Assembly: GCF_000787695.1 (NCBI RefSeq)
Contig: NZ_BBPH01000036.1
Span: forward strand, 1-34,959
DNA: 34,959 nucleotides
Reading direction: 5' to 3'
Source: Paracoccus sp. PAMC 22219
GTDB lineage: Bacteria > Pseudomonadota > Alphaproteobacteria > Rhodobacterales > Rhodobacteraceae
Shown in pieces: positions 16,795 to 25,709 of this stretch (within the stretch, counting starts at the first letter, position 1; the number at the start of each line of letters is the position of its first letter). The notes under the pieces are model-generated. The model was not told the origin of the DNA. It did no database searches and worked only from the letters and a program-made list of their open reading frames with translations. The translations under genes were made by a program, and so were the position numbers.

Positions 16795-17553
16795 ATGTTA
16801 TCAGGTTTCATCGAACGACTTCTGGACGCACCCACCATCGCCGACATCCGCGCCGTATTTCTGGAAGCGGTCGGCGATCTGGGATTCGACCATGCCCTTT
16901 ATGCCGCGCGCTTCATGCTGACGGTGCCAAGGTCGCTTCTGCGCGACAACCCCGTCGTGTTCAGCAACCTGCCGGCTGAACTGATCGACCAGGCCCAACA
17001 GCTGCGCGACCTGGATCAGGACACCTGGGTCGAATGGGTACGCGACAATGACGGCGATATTGCCTCCCACGACCTGCAGGACCGCTTCGGCCCGTCGCGG
17101 TCGTTCGGCCTGGCGGCGGATCACGGGCTGGGGCACGCACGGATCATCAGCCTGCGCGACAAGGTCCTGCACAGCGTGGGGGCGGTGGTGGTGATGCCGC
17201 GTCGCGGCGCCGACGCGCAGGACCTGCACGCATGCTGGACCCGGTCGGGCCGCGAGGTGCGGGTGCTGGCCTGGGTCATGCACATGCGCATCGCCACCAT
17301 GCAGCGCAACCTGCCCAAGGTGACCCTGACGGCGCGCCAGCGCGAGGTGCTGGGCTGGCGGTCCGCCGGCAAGACCGTGGCCGAAATCGCGATGATCCTG
17401 GGGATCACCCCGGCCACCGTCGAAAAGCACATGCGCCTGGCCCGCGAGGCCCTGGGGGTCGAGACGACGCCCCAAGCCGTCCTCAAGGCCCATGTAACCC
17501 ACCAGCTGTTCCAGCCAGCGTCGGCCTCGCTGAAGCTTGGCGGACGGGGGTAG
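16795..17553 (+). CDS. LuxR-family regulator without a LuxI partner
   Basis: A 252-residue transcription factor. Residues about 176-235 form the LuxR helix-turn-helix: LTARQREVLGWRSAGKTVAEIAMILGIT (written here as LTARQREVL, then SAGKTVAEIA) and TVEKHMRLAREALGV, with the conserved Glu, Gly, Val and Lys positions. The N-terminal 165 residues are laid out like an autoinducer-binding domain (GFDHALYAARF, GLGHARIISLR). However, the Tyr-x8-Asp-Pro and Trp positions that contact acyl-homoserine lactones are not visible, so it may bind another ligand or none. No luxI-type synthase is in the window. It sits downstream of an AT-rich leader and convergent to tsf. The start at 16795 has only a weak ribosome site. 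Confidence 0.85.
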   Translation: MLSGFIERLLDAPTIADIRAVFLEAVGDLGFDHALYAARFMLTVPRSLLRDNPVVFSNLPAELIDQAQQLRDLDQDTWVEWVRDNDGDIASHDLQDRFGPSRSFGLAADHGLGHARIISLRDKVLHSVGAVVVMPRRGADAQDLHACWTRSGREVRVLAWVMHMRIATMQRNLPKVTLTARQREVLGWRSAGKTVAEIAMILGITPATVEKHMRLAREALGVETTPQAVLKAHVTHQLFQPASASLKLGGRG

Positions 17554-17613
17554 GGTTTTCCACCGTTTCGCCCGACCCCGAAACTGCGTCACATCGTCCC
17601 GTTCCGTGAGTGG

Positions 17614-17629
17614 TGACACGCAAGTGTCA
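17614..17629. repeat. Perfect inverted repeat TGACAC-GCAA-GTGTCA
   Basis: Six-base arms around a GCAA tetraloop, 61 bases past the luxR stop. Outer arms GTTCC (17601-17605) and GGAAC (17630-17634) can extend the stem across an eight-base bulge. It may be part of the 3' end of the regulator mRNA or a protein-binding site. Confidence 0.4.
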
Positions 17630-17641
17630 GGAACAGGCGGC

Positions 17642-17667
17642 GTCCGGCCGGGTTGCCTTGGCCGGAC
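17642..17667. terminator. Inverted repeat in the luxR-tsf gap
   Basis: A perfect 8-bp inverted repeat GTCCGGCC / GGCCGGAC with a ten-base loop, between the two convergent genes. It lacks a T-run on both strands. It may help stop the luxR transcript. Confidence 0.35.
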
Positions 17668-17694
17668 CTCGTCACCAGACCCCCGGAACGCGAA

Positions 17695-17718
17695 ATGCCG
17701 ACCCCTGGGGGCCGGCAT
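17695..17718 (-). terminator. Likely terminator of rpsB-tsf
   Basis: An 11-bp stem with one mismatch (ATGCCGACCCC / GGGGCCGGCAT, two-base loop), starting 25 bases past the tsf stop. On the minus strand the stem ends in CATTTCG, a weak U-tract. Confidence 0.5.
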
Positions 17719-17742
17719 CCGTGTCAGTCCATCGTCGGAAGA

Positions 17743-18654
17743 TCAGGCGCCGCTGAGGGTCTTGGCGACCTCGGCTGCGAAATCCTCTTCCTTCTTCTCG
17801 ATGCCTTCGCCGACCATCACGCGGGCATAGCCCGTGATCTGGACGCCGGCCTCGGCCGCCGCCTGCTCGACCGTCAGGTCGGGGTTCATCACGAACGCCT
17901 GGCCCAGCAGCGTGTTCTCGGCCACGAACTTCTTCATCCGGCCCGGGATGATGTTGTTCTGGATCACGTTCTCGGGCTTCGGCTTGGCCGACGAGGCGTT
18001 CTCTTCCAGCGCCTTGGCGGTCTGGACCTGCAGCTCGCGCTCCAGCGCGGTGGGGTCCATGGTGGCCTCGGACAGCGACACCGGGTTCGTCGCCGCGATG
18101 TGCATCGCGAACTGCTTACCCACGGTCTGTGCCTTGTCCGCCGGACCCGACAGCGCGACCAGCACGCCGATCTTGCCCAAGCCATCAGCGGCGGCGTTGT
18201 GCACGTAGGACACGACGGTCTCGCCTTCCAGGACCTGCACGCGGCGCAGGGTCAGGTTCTCGCCGATGCGGGCGATGGCGCCGGTCACGACGTCGCCCAC
18301 GGGCTTGCCGCCCAGATCGGCCGCCTTGAGCGCCTCGATCTCGTCCGCGCCGTTCAGCGCGACGCCGGTGATGTCACGGACCAGCTGCTGGAAATCGGCG
18401 TTCTTGGCGACGAAATCGGTTTCCGAGTTGACCTCGACGGCAACGCCGCGGCCACCCGAAACCTGCACGCCAACCAGACCTTCGGCGGCAACGCGGTCGG
18501 CCTTCTTGGCGGCTTTCGCCAGGCCCTTGGTGCGCAGCCAGTCGATGGCCGCTTCCATGTTGCCGTCGGTTTCGGTCAGGGCCTTCTTGGCGTCCATCAT
18601 GCCTGCGCCGGTGGTCTCGCGCAGTTCCTTCACCATCGCTGCGGTGATTGCCAT
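17743..18654 (-). CDS. tsf: Elongation factor Ts
   Basis: A 303-residue guanine-nucleotide exchange factor for EF-Tu. The N-terminal UBA-like helix bundle reads [20 protein letters not shown], and the core begins with [13 protein letters not shown], the classic EF-Ts signature. The C-terminal dimerisation and coiled region ends with [12 protein letters not shown]. Full length for the alphaproteobacterial protein (about 295-305). Second gene after rpsB; the 84-base gap contains a perfect hairpin that may set the ratio of S2 to EF-Ts. Confidence 0.98.
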   Translation of the reverse strand: MAITAAMVKELRETTGAGMMDAKKALTETDGNMEAAIDWLRTKGLAKAAKKADRVAAEGLVGVQVSGGRGVAVEVNSETDFVAKNADFQQLVRDITGVALNGADEIEALKAADLGGKPVGDVVTGAIARIGENLTLRRVQVLEGETVVSYVHNAAADGLGKIGVLVALSGPADKAQTVGKQFAMHIAATNPVSLSEATMDPTALERELQVQTAKALEENASSAKPKPENVIQNNIIPGRMKKFVAENTLLGQAFVMNPDLTVEQAAAEAGVQITGYARVMVGEGIEKKEEDFAAEVAKTLSGA

Positions 18655-18677
18655 ATCCGTCTCCTATCTGTTCAACG

Positions 18678-18706
18678 CGTCAGGCGGGGCATATCCCCGC
18701 CTGACG
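18678..18706 (-). terminator. Hairpin between rpsB and tsf
   Basis: A perfect 12-bp inverted repeat (CGTCAGGCGGGG / CCCCGCCTGACG) with a five-base loop in the rpsB-tsf gap. No U-run follows on the minus strand (it continues CGTTGAAC), so it looks like an attenuator or mRNA-processing/stabilising stem rather than a full terminator. Confidence 0.6.
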
Positions 18707-18738
18707 ACAATCCGATGAATGGGTGGTTCCGGGGCGGA

Positions 18739-19521
18739 TCAGGCCTCGGCTGCGGCCTCTTCGGTGGCCGGCTCGTCCATCAGCTCTTCCGGCGCATCGG
18801 CCAGCGAACCCAGGTCGACGCCCGACGCACCCATGTGGGCGGTCATGCCGTCCAGGGCCGCACGGCTGACCAGGTCGCAATACAGCGCGATGGCGCGGGC
18901 CGCGTCGTCGTTGCCCGGGATGATGTAGTCGATTCCGTCGGGCGAGCAGTTGGTGTCGACCACGGCCACGACCGGGATGCCCAGCTTCTTGGCTTCCAGG
19001 ATGGCCAGGTCTTCCTTGTTGACGTCGATGACGAACAGCAGGTCGGGAAGGCCGCCCATGTCGCGGATGCCGCCCAGCGAGGCTTGCAGTTTGGTCTGCT
19101 CGCGCTCCAGCTGCAGGCGCTCTTTCTTGGTCAGGCCCTCGGCACCGCCGGCCATCGTCTCGTCGATCGCCTTCAGGCGGTTGATCGACTGGCTGACGGT
19201 TTTCCAGTTGGTCAGCGTGCCGCCCAGCCAACGGTGGTTCATGTAGAACTGTGCCGACTTTTCAGCAGCTTCCGCGATGGAACGCTGTGCCTGGCGCTTG
19301 GTGCCGACGAACAGCACGCGGCCGCCCTTGGCAACCGTGTCGCGCACGACCTGCAGGGCCGCGTCCAGCATCGGCAGCGTCTGCGTCAGGTCCAGGATGT
19401 GGATGCCGTTGCGGTCACCATAGATGAACTCGCCCATGCGGGGGTTCCAGCGTTGGGTCTGGTGACCATAGTGAACGCCAGCTTCAAGAAGCTGACGCAG
19501 CGAGAATTCGGGAAGCGCCAT
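18739..19521 (-). CDS. rpsB: 30S ribosomal protein S2
   Basis: A 260-residue small-subunit protein on the platform side of the 30S. The start at 19521 gives [21 protein letters not shown], the universal S2 beginning, with AAAGGA upstream; a longer frame to 19872 is only read-through of the leader. Conserved segments include [36 protein letters not shown] and [19 protein letters not shown]. The C-terminal tail is acidic ([16 protein letters not shown]), as in other alphaproteobacteria. It heads the rpsB-tsf operon; a candidate promoter lies at 19637-19665. Confidence 0.98.
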   Translation of the reverse strand: MALPEFSLRQLLEAGVHYGHQTQRWNPRMGEFIYGDRNGIHILDLTQTLPMLDAALQVVRDTVAKGGRVLFVGTKRQAQRSIAEAAEKSAQFYMNHRWLGGTLTNWKTVSQSINRLKAIDETMAGGAEGLTKKERLQLEREQTKLQASLGGIRDMGGLPDLLFVIDVNKEDLAILEAKKLGIPVVAVVDTNCSPDGIDYIIPGNDDAARAIALYCDLVSRAALDGMTAHMGASGVDLGSLADAPEELMDEPATEEAAAEA

Positions 19522-19636
19522 GAGGAGTTCCTTTCCGGTTTGCGCCTTGGCAGGGGGTCTCAGGGCGAATGCCCCAACCGGTGGACCTTTGCGGATATGT
19601 CCCGCAAGGCCCTCCCCTGCCTGTGAAGTAGGCGCG

Positions 19637-19665
19637 CGATAGCCCCTGCGCGGGCGAAAGGCAAG
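19637..19665 (-). promoter_or_regulatory. Candidate promoter of rpsB-tsf
   Basis: On the minus strand CTTGCC (19665-19660), 17 bases, then CTATCG (19642-19637), fitting the alphaproteobacterial CTTG.. / CTAT.. pattern. It would give a leader of about 110 bases before rpsB, long enough for S2 autoregulation, although no specific S2-binding fold was identified. Confidence 0.45.
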
Positions 19666-19782
19666 CGGATTCGCTGTGGCATTCCTGCAGATAGCGGTAA
19701 CATCGGCATGGCGGCACCCTTGCATCGCGCGGGGCTTGGGTTCAGGTTCGCAGCAGTTCCATTCATAAGCGATAGGCCCGCC

Positions 19783-20424
19783 ATGACCCCCCAAGATCAG
19801 TCCCGGCAGACGAAAGCCCTGTGCCAGCTGGCGCCGGTGATCCCGGTCATCGTCATCAAGGACGCGGCCCATGCCGAGGGGCTGGCCCGTGCGCTGGTCG
19901 CGGGCGGCCTGCCGGTGCTGGAGGTCACGCTGCGGTCCGACGCCGCGCTGGACGCGATCCGCGCCATGAGCCGCGTGTCAGGCGGCCATGTCGGCGCAGG
20001 CACCGTGCTGACCCCGGACGACGCCAAACGCGCCAAGGACGCGGGCGCCAGCTTTGCGGTCTCGCCCGGCCTGACCGACCGCCTGATCGCGGCGTGCGAG
20101 GAGCTGGCCCTGCCGCTGCTGCCCGGCGCCGTCACGGCGTCCGAGGTGATGCGCGCCGCGGATGCGGGCTTTGACATGCTCAAGTTCTTCCCGGCCGAGG
20201 CCGTGGGCGGCGCGCCCGCGCTGAAATCGCTGGCCGGCCCCCTGCCCCGCATCAGCTTCTGCCCCACGGGCGGTGTCACGCCCCAGAACGCGGGCAGCTA
20301 TCTGTCCCTGCCCAACGTGATCTGCGTCGGCGGCAGCTGGATCGTGACCGATGCCGACATGGCCGCCGGCAACTGGCAGGCGATCGAGGATCGCGCCCGC
20401 ACCGCCGCGGCCCTGCGCGGCTGA
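19783..20424 (+). CDS. eda: KDPG/KHG aldolase (Entner-Doudoroff)
   Basis: A 213-residue 2-keto-3-deoxy-6-phosphogluconate aldolase, which splits KDPG into pyruvate and glyceraldehyde-3-phosphate. The Schiff-base lysine is K134 in [11 protein letters not shown]. The catalytic glutamate lies in the [15 protein letters not shown] strand, and the phosphate-binding end reads [11 protein letters not shown]. The start at 19783 (MTPQDQSRQ) fits the normal length; the frame can open at 19708 but that would add 25 atypical residues. No strong ribosome site is visible at either. edd is not in the window. An MFS transporter follows after two bases, so the pair is an operon. Confidence 0.94.
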   Translation: MTPQDQSRQTKALCQLAPVIPVIVIKDAAHAEGLARALVAGGLPVLEVTLRSDAALDAIRAMSRVSGGHVGAGTVLTPDDAKRAKDAGASFAVSPGLTDRLIAACEELALPLLPGAVTASEVMRAADAGFDMLKFFPAEAVGGAPALKSLAGPLPRISFCPTGGVTPQNAGSYLSLPNVICVGGSWIVTDADMAAGNWQAIEDRARTAAALRG

Positions 20425-20426
20425 CC

Positions 20427-21623
20427 ATGGATCTGGCGCGCGCCCGCAGGAATGTCGCGGTCCTCGTTCTGGCACAGGCGATCCTGGGCGCGCAGATGTC
20501 GATCATCTTCATCGTGGGCGGGCTGGCGGGCCAGATCCTGTCGCCGCATCCCTGCCTGGTGACGCTGCCGCTGTCGATGATCATCTTGGGTTCGACCCTG
20601 TCGGCGCGGCCGTTGGCACGCTTCATGCAGGCGCGCGGGCGGCAGGCGGGGTTCCTGCTGGCGGTGGCGGCGGGGGGCTTGGGCGCGGCCGTCGCGGCGG
20701 CCGGGCTGTGGCTGGGCTCGTTCGGGCTGTTCATGGTCGGGTCGACCCTGACCGGCATCTACATGTCGGCGCAGGGCTTTTATCGCTTTGCGGCCACCGA
20801 CACCGCGCCCGAGGATTACGCCCCCAAGGCCATCAGCCTGGTCATGGCCGGCGGCCTGGCCGCCGCCATCATCGGCCCTGCGCTGGTGCGGATGACCAGC
20901 GACCTGACGGCGGTGCCGTTCCTGGCCACCTATCTGGCGGTGATCGGTCTGAACCTGGCGGGGCCGCTGCTGTTTTCGTTCCTGGACATCCCCACGCCCC
21001 CCGCCCCCGTCGCTGGCGCCCGTACGGGTCGCCCGATGGGGCAGATCCTGCGTACCCCTGCCATCGCCGTCGCGATGGTGTGCGGGATGGTGTCCTATGC
21101 CCTGATGAACCTGGTGATGACATCGACCCCGCTGGCGGTGGTCGGATGCGGATATGACACCGCGGATGCGGCCAACATCGTCAGCGCGCATGTGCTGGCC
21201 ATGTTCGCGCCCAGCTTTTTCACCGGCCACCTGATCGCGCGGTTCGGGCCGGAGCGGATCGTCGGGCTGGGGCTGGCGATTCTGGCCGCTGCCGGGGCGG
21301 TGGCGCTGTCCGGCGTCGCGCTGGAACAGTTCTACGTTGCGCTGGTCCTGCTGGGGATCGGCTGGAACTTTGGCTACATCGGCGCCACGACTATGCTGAC
21401 CCGCGCCCACGCGCCCGAGGAACGCGGACGCGTGCAGGGCATGAACGATTTCGTGGTCTTCGGCGGGGTGTTCCTGGCGTCGCTGTCGTCGGGAGGGCTG
21501 ATGAACTGTTCGGGCGGGTCGATCGTCGCGGGCTGGAACGCGGTCAATCTGGCGATGCTGCCGTTTCTGGTGCTGGCGGGCGGCGCACTGATCTGGCTGG
21601 TGATGCGGCCCCGCCCTGCCTGA
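20427..21623 (+). CDS. MFS transporter cotranscribed with eda
   Basis: A 398-residue major facilitator protein with about 12 hydrophobic spans and a central cytoplasmic loop near residues 185-205. It has the usual charged turn between spans 2 and 3 (STLSARPLARFMQARGR) and a conserved APEERGRVQGMNDF turn in the second half. The ATG is two bases after the eda stop. The closest look is to the uncharacterised YcaD/DHA1-like group; substrate unknown. Being in an operon with eda hints at a sugar acid or related metabolite, but that is only context. Its stop is two bases from the repaired stop of convergent xseA. Confidence 0.85.
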   Translation: MDLARARRNVAVLVLAQAILGAQMSIIFIVGGLAGQILSPHPCLVTLPLSMIILGSTLSARPLARFMQARGRQAGFLLAVAAGGLGAAVAAAGLWLGSFGLFMVGSTLTGIYMSAQGFYRFAATDTAPEDYAPKAISLVMAGGLAAAIIGPALVRMTSDLTAVPFLATYLAVIGLNLAGPLLFSFLDIPTPPAPVAGARTGRPMGQILRTPAIAVAMVCGMVSYALMNLVMTSTPLAVVGCGYDTADAANIVSAHVLAMFAPSFFTGHLIARFGPERIVGLGLAILAAAGAVALSGVALEQFYVALVLLGIGWNFGYIGATTMLTRAHAPEERGRVQGMNDFVVFGGVFLASLSSGGLMNCSGGSIVAGWNAVNLAMLPFLVLAGGALIWLVMRPRPA

Positions 21624-21625
21624 CT

Positions 21626-23223
21626 TCAGATCAGCGTCTTCTGTTCGGGCGGCGCGGACTTGCGGCGCTTGGGATTCTCGGTCTTAGGCTTGTCGGGCGC
21701 GCGTCGGGGCGCACGGCCACGCGGCGGTCGCCCGCGAATTGCAGCTCCATCCGCGGGGTCTGGGCGGCGGCCTCGGGCGTGGTCACGACCCCGCCATCGG
21801 GACCGCGCACGATCACGAACCCGCGCCGCAGCGTCTGCTCATGGCCCAACGACAGCCGCATCCGGTCCAGCCGCACCAGCGCATCCTGCCGCTGACGGCA
21901 GACGCGGGCCATCGCCGCAACCAACCGCTGATCAAGATCGGCCAGCCGGGCGCCCTGCTGCACCGTGGCGCGCCGCGTGGTCGCCACGACCCGCACCAGC
22001 GAATTGTCCAGCCGGTCACGCAGCTGCGCCAGCCGGTCGCGCGGACGGTCAAGCCGCCGGGTGCGGGCACCGTCCAGCCGCATCAGCGCGCGGTCCAACC
22101 CGGCCCGCTTGCCCTGCGTGAACTGGCGCAGCATCGCCGCGGGCATCGGGCGCGCGGCCAGCTGCTGCCTGCGCGCGCGGGCCAGTTGCCGCAGCGCCGG
22201 TTCCAGCCGCCCGCCCCAGAGGTCCAGCCGCTGCCGCGCGCCTTCGGTCAGGGCAGCGGGGCGGCCCAGGGCGCGGGCCAGATCGCGCAGGCGCTGACGC
22301 GGCCGCTGGATCGCCTGCGCGTTGCTGCGCGCCATCCGCGCACCGGTCTCGGCCAGCCGCACGGCCAAGTCGGCGCGGACCGGCACGGCCATCTCGGCCG
22401 CGGCCGTCGGCGTCGGTGCCCGCATGTCCGAGGCGAAATCGATCAGCGTCGTGTCCGTCTCGTGCCCCACGGCCGAGATCAGGGGGATGTCGCTGGCGGC
22501 CGCCGCGCGGACGACCGATTCCTCGTTGAAGCCCCACAGATCCTCCAAGGACCCGCCGCCGCGGGCCACGATGATCAGGTCCGGCCGCGGGATCGCCCCC
22601 CCCGGCGTCAGCGCGTTGAAGCCCTGGATCGCCGCCGTCACCTGCGTTGCGCAGCCATCGCCCTGCACGGCCACCGGCCAGATGATCACGTGGGTCGGAA
22701 ACCGGTCGCGCAGCCGGTGCAGGATGTCGCGGATCACCGCGCCCGAGGGCGAGGTCACTACCCCGATCACCCGCGGCAGAAACGGCAGGGCGCGCTTGCG
22801 GTCCTGATCGAACAGCCCCTCGGCGGCCAGCGCCTTGCGACGCTTTTCCAGCATCGCCATCAGCGCGCCGGCGCCTGCCGGTTCGATCTGATCGACGATC
22901 ATCTGGTATTTCGACTGGCCCGGAAAGGTCGTCAGGCGACCGGTGGCGATGACCTCCATCCCCTCCTCGGGGCGCTGGATCAGGCGGGCGGCCTGGCCTT
23001 TCCAGGTAACGGCGGCCAGCACGGCGCGGTCGTCCTTGAGGTCGAAATACAGATGCCCCGATCCGGGGCGGGACACGCGGCCGACCTCGGCCCGCACGCG
23101 GACACGGCCGAACTGGTCCTCGATGCTGCGTTTGACCGCGCCGGACAGTTCGGAAACGGTGAATTCATGCGCGTTGCTGCCCGGTTCCGGGGCATCGTCC
23201 ATGTCGTCGTCCAGCAGGTCCAT
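21626..23223 (-). CDS. xseA: Exodeoxyribonuclease VII large subunit (apparent frameshift at the 3' end)
   Basis: The catalytic subunit of ExoVII, which degrades single-stranded DNA from both ends in repair. The N-terminal OB-fold ([15 protein letters not shown] through [16 protein letters not shown]) is followed by the catalytic domain with the [15 protein letters not shown] motif and an [17 protein letters not shown] segment. A long Arg/Leu/Ala coiled-coil domain covers about residues 270-440. The frame as given ends at 21633-21631 in an odd RRPNRRR. One added base near 21698-21705 instead yields [24 protein letters not shown] with a stop at 21626, a typical XseA tail. The repaired protein is about 532 residues. 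The small subunit xseB is not in the window. Divergent from purD. Confidence 0.93.
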
Positions 23224-23228
23224 GCGTC

Positions 23229-23257
23229 TTGTTCCCTTGTCCCGGCCAGACTAGAAC
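23229..23257 (+). promoter_or_regulatory. Candidate promoter of purD
   Basis: TTGTTC (23229-23234), 17 bases, TAGAAC (23252-23257). Transcription would start near 23264, about 22 bases before the purD ATG. The element begins six bases outside the divergent xseA start codon. Confidence 0.4.
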
Positions 23258-23285
23258 GCCGCAAGGTCAAGCGAAAGGGCGGCAG

Positions 23286-24542
23286 ATGAATATCCTGATC
23301 CTGGGCGGCGGCGGGCGCGAACACGCGCTGGCTTGGGCGATCCGGCAGAATCCGAAATGCGACCGCCTGATCGTGGCGCCGGGCAATGCGGGCATCGCAG
23401 GCGTCGCCGAATGTGCCGACCTGGACGTGCTGTCGCGCGCCGCCGTCCTAGAGTTCGCCCAAGAGAACGCCATCGATTTCGTCATCATCGGCCCCGAGGC
23501 GCCGCTGGCCGCGGGTGTCTCCGACGCGCTACGCGACGCGGGTTTCCTGGTCTTTGGCCCCAGCCAGGCCGCGGCCCAGCTGGAGGCGTCTAAGACCTTC
23601 ACCAAGGAAATCTGCGACGCCTGCGCCGCCCCTACCGCGGCTTGGGCCCGCTTCACCGACGCCGCCGCCGCCCGCGATTACGTGACCGCCCAAGGCGCGC
23701 CGATCGTGGTCAAGGCCGACGGGCTGGCCGCCGGCAAGGGCGTCACCGTGGCCGAGACGGTGGAACAGGCCCATGCCGCCATCGACGACATCTTCGACGG
23801 CGCCTTCGGCGACATGTCCGTCGTCATCGAGGAGTTCATGGACGGAGAGGAGGCCAGCTTCTTCATCCTGTCCGACGGCACCGACTGCCTGGCCATCGGC
23901 ACGGCCCAGGACCACAAGCGCGTGGGCGACGGCGATACCGGCCCCAACACCGGCGGCATGGGCGCCTATAGCCCCGCCCCGGTGCTGACGCAGGCGATCC
24001 AGGACCAGGTGATGGACCGCATCGTGCGCCCCACCATCGCGGAAATGGCCCGGCGCGGCACGCCGTTCCAGGGGGTGCTGTACGCGGGGCTGATGATCGC
24101 GGACGGCCAGGCGCGGCTGGTGGAATACAACGTGCGTTTCGGCGACCCCGAATGCCAGGTGCTGATGATGCGACTTGGCGGGCAGGTGCTGGACCTGCTG
24201 CTGGCCTGCGCCGAAGGGCGGCTGGCCGATACGCCAGTCATCTGGGCCGACGATCACGCCCTGACCGTGGTCATGGCGGCCGAGGGTTATCCCGGCGCCT
24301 ATGCCAAGGGGACCGTGATCGGCGGCCTGCAGGCCCTGCCCGAGACCAGCTTTCAGATGACCTTCCACGCGGGCACGGCGGACCGTGACGGCGCGGTCGT
24401 GGCCACCGGTGGCCGGGTGCTGGCCTGCACCGGGCGCGGTGCCACCCTGACGGATGCACATCAGCGCGCCTATGCGCTGGTCGACGCCATCGACTGGCCG
24501 CAGGGCTTTTGCCGCCGCGACATCGGGTGGCGCGCATTGTGA
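23286..24542 (+). CDS. purD: Phosphoribosylamine-glycine ligase
   Basis: A 418-residue ATP-grasp enzyme of de novo purine synthesis (step 2: 5-phosphoribosylamine + glycine + ATP to GAR). It opens MNILILGGGGREHALAWAI. The ATP-grasp core includes the KADGLAAGKGVTVAE loop, EEFMDGEEASFFI, GPNTGGMGAYSPAP and YNVRFGDPECQV. The C-terminal domain is complete. The start at 23286 follows an AAAGGGCGG ribosome site; a frame extending to 23229 is not supported. It is divergent from xseA and convergent with prs, with a strong bidirectional terminator between. Confidence 0.98.
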   Translation: MNILILGGGGREHALAWAIRQNPKCDRLIVAPGNAGIAGVAECADLDVLSRAAVLEFAQENAIDFVIIGPEAPLAAGVSDALRDAGFLVFGPSQAAAQLEASKTFTKEICDACAAPTAAWARFTDAAAARDYVTAQGAPIVVKADGLAAGKGVTVAETVEQAHAAIDDIFDGAFGDMSVVIEEFMDGEEASFFILSDGTDCLAIGTAQDHKRVGDGDTGPNTGGMGAYSPAPVLTQAIQDQVMDRIVRPTIAEMARRGTPFQGVLYAGLMIADGQARLVEYNVRFGDPECQVLMMRLGGQVLDLLLACAEGRLADTPVIWADDHALTVVMAAEGYPGAYAKGTVIGGLQALPETSFQMTFHAGTADRDGAVVATGGRVLACTGRGATLTDAHQRAYALVDAIDWPQGFCRRDIGWRAL

Positions 24543-24552
24543 TCGCATGACA

Positions 24553-24583
24553 AAGGGCCGGCCCCGCGACGGGGCCGGCCCTT
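24553..24583. terminator. Bidirectional terminator between purD and prs
   Basis: A perfect 14-bp stem, AAGGGCCGGCCCCG / CGGGGCCGGCCCTT, with a three-base CGA loop. It is flanked by short A/T runs and placed in the 63-bp gap between the two convergent genes. It can serve both transcripts. Confidence 0.8.
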
Positions 24584-24605
24584 GGACGCCGCCAAAGGGG
24601 TCCGG

Positions 24606-25625
24606 TCAGGTCGGCGAATACAGCCCTTCGTAGATCGGCAGCAGGGTGTCCGTCTCGAACAGGCTGCTGACGGACGTGCCGTTCCAGATGTTCAGGATCG
24701 CCTGCGTGAACATCGGCGCGGTCGGCACGATGCGGATGTTGGGGGCGTTCTTCACCGCGTCGGTGGGCTGGATCGAATCGGTGATGACCAGCGATTTCAT
24801 CACCGAATTCGTCACCCGTTCCACCGCCGGGCCGGACAGGACGCCGTGTGTGATATAGGCGTGAACCTCGGTCGCGCCGTTGTCGGTCAGGGTCTGCGCG
24901 GCCTTGACCAGCGTTCCGGCCGTGTCGCAGATGTCGTCGACGATGATGCAGGCCTTGCCCGCGACATCACCGATGATCGTCATTTCGGCGATCTCTCCGG
25001 CCTTTTCGCGGCGCTTGTCCACGATGGCCAGGGGCGCGCCGATCCGCGTCGCCAATTCGCGGGCGCGGGCCACGCCACCGACATCCGGCGATACGACCAT
25101 CAGGTCGCCCATCCGCCCCTTGAAGTGATGCTGCACGTCCAGCGCAAAGACCGGGGCCGCGTACAGGTTGTCCACCGGCACGTCGAAAAAGCCCTGGATC
25201 TGGGCCGCATGCAGGTCCAGCGTCAGGACGCGGTCGATGCCTGCCTCGGTCAGCAGGTTCGCGACCAGCTTGGCGCTGATGGGCGTGCGGGCCTTGGCGC
25301 GGCGATCCTGGCGCGCATAGCCGAAATAGGGGATCACCGCGGTGATGCGCGCGGCCGACGACCGGCGCAGCGCGTCGGTCATGATCAGCAGCTCCATCAG
25401 GTTGTCGTTGGCCGGGTTCGAGGTCGGCTGGATGATGTACATGTCCTCGCCGCGGACGTTCTCATAGACCTCGACGAAGATCTCGGCATCGTTGAACCGC
25501 TCGACGCGGGCGTCCAGCAGGTTGACGCTCATCCCGCGATGCATGGACATGCGCCGCGCGATGGACTGGGCCAGGGGTCGGTTGGCGTTTCCGGAAATCA
25601 GCTTGGGTTCGGTCATGACGGGCAT
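24606..25625 (-). CDS. prs: Ribose-phosphate pyrophosphokinase (PRPP synthase)
   Basis: A 339-residue class I enzyme making PRPP from ribose-5-phosphate and ATP, feeding purine, pyrimidine, histidine, tryptophan and NAD synthesis. Visible signatures are [19 protein letters not shown] (the catalytic flexible region), [21 protein letters not shown], the [16 protein letters not shown] block, and the PRPP loop [13 protein letters not shown]. The start at 25625 has AAAGG upstream at good spacing; MTEPK at 25616 is the alternative. It is slightly longer than the E. coli protein (315), as in other Rhodobacteraceae. Confidence 0.97.
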   Translation of the reverse strand: MPVMTEPKLISGNANRPLAQSIARRMSMHRGMSVNLLDARVERFNDAEIFVEVYENVRGEDMYIIQPTSNPANDNLMELLIMTDALRRSSAARITAVIPYFGYARQDRRAKARTPISAKLVANLLTEAGIDRVLTLDLHAAQIQGFFDVPVDNLYAAPVFALDVQHHFKGRMGDLMVVSPDVGGVARARELATRIGAPLAIVDKRREKAGEIAEMTIIGDVAGKACIIVDDICDTAGTLVKAAQTLTDNGATEVHAYITHGVLSGPAVERVTNSVMKSLVITDSIQPTDAVKNAPNIRIVPTAPMFTQAILNIWNGTSVSSLFETDTLLPIYEGLYSPT

Positions 25626-25653
25626 GGGGCGGGCCTTTGGCGGTTGCGTCAGA

Positions 25654-25682
25654 TTGCGGTTGCCTTAGCACCGGGCTAGCCT
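25654..25682 (+). promoter_or_regulatory. Candidate promoter of the isomerase/hydrolase pair
   Basis: TTGCGG (25654-25659), 17 bases, TAGCCT (25677-25682). The start of transcription would be near 25689, leaving a short leader with AAAGGACAAGG as ribosome site before the ATG at 25710. Confidence 0.45.
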
Positions 25683-25709
25683 GCGGGCAAACCCGGAAAG
25701 GACAAGGCC

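Noticed and set aside
19522..19782. Structured S2-binding leader upstream of rpsB
   Set aside because: The leader is long enough, but I could not draw a specific conserved fold by eye; only a promoter candidate is reported.
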